Source of the DNA: Lachnospiraceae bacterium
GTDB taxonomy: Bacteria > Bacillota_A > Clostridia > Lachnospirales > Lachnospiraceae
DNA: 8,639 nucleotides
Assembly (NCBI GenBank): GCA_024689605.1
Contig: JAILDD010000218.1
Coordinates: 1 to 8,639, forward strand
Reading direction: 5' to 3'
Below the pieces are notes generated by a model that saw only the letters and a list, made by a program, of their open reading frames with translations, did not search any database and was not told where the DNA came from. The position numbers and the translations under genes were made by a program. Below, piece by piece: positions 5,656 to 8,639 of this stretch (position 1 is its first letter; every line of letters starts with the position of its first letter).

Positions 5656-7026
5656 TTATTCCAGCATTTTCGCTATCCTGCCGGCCACGGATTTTTTGCA
5701 GCGTATCTGCACGAAGATGCCGTCATCGAGATAGTCAAGCTTGGATACCACCGAGTTATCCATGACATATGCCTGAACATTCCCTTTGCTGTAGGGAATG
5801 GTTAATTCCATGCTGATATTCCCGGCGTTCAGTTTTTCTGTTACTACGGAAGTAAGGAAATTGATCGATTCCGGTTCCTTTGCGGATATATAGATATTCT
5901 CATTTATATCACCGTCAACTGTGGTTTCTTTCAGTCCCCGTCTCGGATAAGCTATAGGCGGATCACATTTATCAGCCTTGTTGAATACCGTGATCATAGG
6001 TATTCCGCCGGCACCAAGTTCTGTAATTATGCTCTTGGTAACTTCAATGTGGTCATGGGCATATTCATCCGAAGCGTCCACAACCTGAAGCAACAGATCT
6101 GCTTCCGTTACTTCCTCAAGAGTTGACTTAAACGCTTCCACTAGTGAGGTAGGAAGATGTCTGATAAATCCAACGGTATCGGATAGTAGAAATTCTTTTC
6201 CTTTTTCAATGCGTATCTTTCTTACGGTAGTATCAAGGGTGGCAAATACCATATCGGCTTCGAATACCTTTTTATCTGCTTTTGCTGTTTCATTTTTGAA
6301 ACCCTCTATAAGGGAATTCATTATGGTCGACTTGCCGGCATTTGTATAGCCGATAAGTGCCACCATGGGGATTCCGGAATTCTGTCTCTTTTTTCTCTGG
6401 GTTTTCCTTTCCTTGCTGATCTCCTTTATCTCACGTCTGAGTTCAGCAAGACGGCTGTCGATGGTACGCCTGTCGATCTCAAGCTGCTTTTCGCCTTCGC
6501 CCTTGCTGGAAAGAGCACCGGAGGCACCGCCCTGGCGGTTCTGGGTTTCCCACATGCCGATGAGGCGGGGCTTTAAGTAGCTGAGTTTTGCTAACTCCAC
6601 CTGGAGCTTTGCTTCTCTCGAACCGGCACGCCGTTCAAATATGTCGAGTATCAGGCGGGTACGGTCGGTTACCGGTTTTTTGATCACTTTCTGCAGGTTT
6701 CTTATCTGGGAAGGGGAGAGAGTATCATTAAAAATGATCCTTTCGGCCTCCATATCCTCCGCATAGAAAGCAATCTCTTCTGCCTTTCCCGACCTTACAT
6801 AAAGGGTTTTATCTACCTGGGGAAGCTGCTGGGTAATGGTATAGACGGGGGTCATATTGCAGGCTTTTGAAAGCTCTGCAAGTTCATCCAGTGAATGGTA
6901 AAAATCTTTTTCCGATGCATATTCAGATCCGTCGGTATTATAGACACCGACAAGTATTACAGGTTCCTCGCTGCATTCAGAAGATTTTATATTCCATATT
7001 TCATCAGCCCCGAAAAATGCTGCCAT
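5656..7026 (-). CDS. hflX: Ribosome-associated GTPase HflX
   Basis: HflX is a translation-factor-class GTPase that binds the 50S subunit and splits stalled or hibernating 70S ribosomes, with roles in stress recovery. The N-terminal HflX domain covers about 20-130 (ILVGVYN at 24-30, YVRSGKAEEI at 76-85, DRTRLILDIF at 121-130). The linker has the coiled-coil region and the GEGEKQLEIDRR motif at 176-187, the family signature (usually RGPGExQLExDRR), followed by a charged helix to about 214. The G domain shows all motifs: P-loop GYTNAGKST at 226-234, FATLDTTVR at 261-269, DTVGF at 283-287, NKAD at 349-352 and SAK at 381-383. A C-terminal domain runs from about 405 to the end. At 456 residues it has normal family length. 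AAAGGAG at 7033-7039 precedes the ATG. It is monocistronic, convergent with ppaC, and divergent from the glycoside-hydrolase-like gene. Confidence 0.97.
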   Translation of the reverse strand: MAAFFGADEIWNIKSSECSEEPVILVGVYNTDGSEYASEKDFYHSLDELAELSKACNMTPVYTITQQLPQVDKTLYVRSGKAEEIAFYAEDMEAERIIFNDTLSPSQIRNLQKVIKKPVTDRTRLILDIFERRAGSREAKLQVELAKLSYLKPRLIGMWETQNRQGGASGALSSKGEGEKQLEIDRRTIDSRLAELRREIKEISKERKTQRKKRQNSGIPMVALIGYTNAGKSTIMNSLIEGFKNETAKADKKVFEADMVFATLDTTVRKIRIEKGKEFLLSDTVGFIRHLPTSLVEAFKSTLEEVTEADLLLQVVDASDEYAHDHIEVTKSIITELGAGGIPMITVFNKADKCDPPIAYPRRGLKETTVDGDINENIYISAKEPESINFLTSVVTEKLNAGNISMELTIPYSKGNVQAYVMDNSVVSKLDYLDDGIFVQIRCKKSVAGRIAKMLE

Positions 7027-7062
7027 GTAACTCTCCTTTCAATAATTTTAGCGAGCTTTTAA

Positions 7063-7092
7063 ATCATACTATGACTTAAGGGATATAGTCCA
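7063..7092 (-). promoter_or_regulatory. Candidate hflX promoter
   Basis: On the minus strand TGGACT (7087-7092) and TATGAT (7063-7068) are 18 bases apart. The -10 box matches five of six consensus bases and the -35 four of six. The start would fall about 30 bases before the hflX ATG, just upstream of its ribosome binding site. Confidence 0.35.
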
Positions 7093-7111
7093 CAGCTTTT
7101 TTATTTTTAAG

Positions 7112-7141
7112 TTGCTAAAGGAAGCTGCTGAAAGTTATAAT
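7112..7141 (+). promoter_or_regulatory. Candidate promoter for the glycoside-hydrolase-like gene
   Basis: TTGCTA (7112-7117) and a perfect TATAAT (7136-7141) are 18 bases apart. Expected start is near 7148, leaving a leader of about 75 bases that contains the inverted repeat at 7144-7206. The start falls within the left arm, so the repeat may act as DNA (operator) as well as RNA. Confidence 0.4.
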
Positions 7142-7143
7142 TA

Positions 7144-7206
7144 TTTACGATGATTCCATCGCCGGAAGGTGAGCTATCGGTGTGGGAGTTTTTGAATTAT
7201 CGTAAA
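7144..7206 (+). repeat. Leader inverted repeat, 13-base arms with one mismatch
   Basis: TTTACGATGATTC (7144-7156) and GAATTATCGTAAA (7194-7206) are complementary at 12 of 13 positions, with 37 bases between them. The right arm ends beside the AAGAAGGAGG ribosome binding site (7205-7214) of the next gene, and the left arm starts right after the -10 box. This placement fits a regulator-binding site pair or a leader RNA helix that affects access to the ribosome binding site. I recognise no known riboswitch class in the loop. Confidence 0.45.
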
Positions 7207-7222
7207 GAAGGAGGCAGACTGT

Positions 7223-8639
7223 ATGGGCAGACATTATAAGAATTTCAAGGCAGTCGTATATATTCCGGCACAGGTTGCTGAAGCTTTTACGGAAGAAAAA
7301 TTAGCCTCTGACTATGATTTCATTGAAAAATATATCGGACTGGATAAGGTCTATCTGGAAACCCACAGGGAAAACTGTGACGTAGATGAAAATCAGCTGC
7401 GGATGGTAAAAGATTTTTTTGAAGGAAAGGGAGTCGAAGTATCCGGCGGCATTACTACCGTTATAGATGATTTCGAGGGAGCGGAGCCCGGTAAGCAGAG
7501 ACTCTTTGGTGTGTTCTGTTACAGTGATCCGGCTATGCGGGAAAAGCTTAAGGAAATCTGTGAGTTTACCGCGAAGATATTTGATGAAGTCATACTGGAT
7601 GATTTTTACTTCACCAACTGTACCTGTGAGCGGTGCATTGCGGCAAAGGGTGACAGGAGCTGGACGGACTTCAGGCGTGAGCTGATGATGGATGTGTCTG
7701 AAAACCTTGTGGTCAGACCAATGAAAGCTGTGAACCCCAGGGTACGCACGGTAATAAAGTATCCCAACTGGCGTGAGTCATACCATTTTACGGGCTATGT
7801 GCCTGAGGCAGAGCATACAGTATTTGACGGTACATACACGGGAACGGAGACCAGGAGTGAGACCTATACGGACCAGCATCTGCCGCCCTATTTAAGCTAC
7901 AGCCTGTTCCGCTATATGGATAATGCATGGCCGGGGAAAAACGGAGGCGGTTGGTTTGATACTTATAACTGCTGGTCAGTTGACCGTTATCTTGAACAGG
8001 CTTACCTGACTGCATTTGCCGGTGCGGGTGAGCTTACGCATTTTATGTGGCAGGACCTGATAGATTCGCATCTGGTGGCACCTATGGGCATACAGCTCAG
8101 GAAGATAGATGGGTTACTGAGTGAAGGTGCAAAGCCTGTGGGTGTGCCCGCCTATATACCCTATGCTGCAAACGGAGAAAATCATCTGGAGATGCGGCTT
8201 GGAATGCTGGGGATCCCTGTGGAACCTGCGCCCTATTTTCCGGAAGGTGCTAAGAGGGTACTCATTACGGAAAGCTCTGCTGCGGATGCGGATATAGTGG
8301 AAAAGCTTGAACGCTTTGTAAGGAATGGCGGGGATGCGGTCATCACTACCGGATTCCTTAAAGCTGCAGGTGATAAGCTGCGTGAAGCCGGAATTACGGA
8401 AGCAAAGCTGTCCGGCAATCGTTATGCTGTTACCCGCTATCATGTGACAAATGATCCTGCCGGTTACTATGAGCACAGGGAACCGATGCTTTTCCCGGAG
8501 ATAGTGCATGGGAACAATGCTTCATGGTCGCTTTTAAACGGTGGTGATGGTGAGCTTAGCACATCCATATTCCTGCGGAGTACTTATGGAAAAGGAAGGC
8601 TCTATATTATGGCTGTGCCGGATAATGCCAGCGACTTGT
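7223..8639 (+). CDS. TIM-barrel glycoside-hydrolase-like protein, cut by the window end
   Basis: The frame is open from an ATG at 7223 (AAGAAGGAGG 8 bases upstream) to the window end, giving 472 residues without a stop. No signal peptide or membrane segment is seen, so it should be cytoplasmic. Residues 1-280 show alternating beta strands and helices of a TIM barrel: AVVYIPA (10-16), DKVYLET (41-47), VEVSGGI (71-77), EVILDDFYF (122-130), RTVIKYPNW (175-183), FDGTYTG (201-207) and THFMWQD (272-278). The paired acids Asp126-Asp127 and the cysteines in NCTCERC (132-138) stand out as likely active-site or metal features. Residues about 300-385 form a Rossmann-like module (KRVLITESS at 344-352, FVRNGGDAVITTGF at 365-378), similar in layout to the trimerisation / glutamine-amidotransferase-like domain of GH42-type beta-galactosidases. 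The overall design is therefore that of a GH-like enzyme acting on imported oligosaccharide, but the exact family and substrate are not established. Confidence 0.65.
   Translation, partial: MGRHYKNFKAVVYIPAQVAEAFTEEKLASDYDFIEKYIGLDKVYLETHRENCDVDENQLRMVKDFFEGKGVEVSGGITTVIDDFEGAEPGKQRLFGVFCYSDPAMREKLKEICEFTAKIFDEVILDDFYFTNCTCERCIAAKGDRSWTDFRRELMMDVSENLVVRPMKAVNPRVRTVIKYPNWRESYHFTGYVPEAEHTVFDGTYTGTETRSETYTDQHLPPYLSYSLFRYMDNAWPGKNGGGWFDTYNCWSVDRYLEQAYLTAFAGAGELTHFMWQDLIDSHLVAPMGIQLRKIDGLLSEGAKPVGVPAYIPYAANGENHLEMRLGMLGIPVEPAPYFPEGAKRVLITESSAADADIVEKLERFVRNGGDAVITTGFLKAAGDKLREAGITEAKLSGNRYAVTRYHVTNDPAGYYEHREPMLFPEIVHGNNASWSLLNGGDGELSTSIFLRSTYGKGRLYIMAVPDNASDL

Noticed and set aside
8114..8509. 131-residue ORF on the minus strand
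   Set aside because: It is antisense to the GH-like gene, has no ribosome binding site or recognisable domain, and is Cys/Ser/Arg-rich as expected of a shadow frame.

Overview
The window reads as a piece of a Clostridia chromosome, most likely Lachnospiraceae. This is inferred from gene content only: an Rpn-type nuclease with a glycine-glutamine tail, a CBS-domain family II pyrophosphatase, HflX with the Firmicutes-type linker, and strong AAAGGAGG-like ribosome binding sites. No rRNA, tRNA or CRISPR array was seen.

Left part (1 to about 1860) is visibly AT-rich and looks accessory. It holds the end of an unrecognised protein (2-463, +), a convergent D-Ala-D-Ala-ligase-like ATP-grasp enzyme with an altered metal-binding motif (489-1535, -), and a 323-base gap. 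That gap contains a textbook TTGACA-16-TATAAT promoter on the + strand, a nested perfect inverted repeat overlapping its -10 box, and a tandem array of degenerate 17-base units.

Middle part (1859 to about 3257) is a complete tyrosine recombinase (1859-2779, -) with all six catalytic residues. It is bracketed by the 17-base array at its 3' end and by a second array of 20-base units (2934-3055) upstream of its promoter. The two arrays share a related core in the same orientation. This recombinase-plus-arrays arrangement is the most unusual thing in the window and may be a small mobile or site-specific recombination unit.

Right part (3258-8639) has a more even base composition and looks like ordinary chromosome: an Rpn-family PD-(D/E)XK nuclease followed after 56 bases by the manganese pyrophosphatase ppaC, then convergent hflX. 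A divergent intergenic region with candidate promoters on both strands and a leader inverted repeat precedes a TIM-barrel, glycoside-hydrolase-like protein that runs off the window end. The housekeeping genes do not form an obvious pathway with the left part; the simplest reading is an accessory segment with its recombinase next to conserved chromosome.
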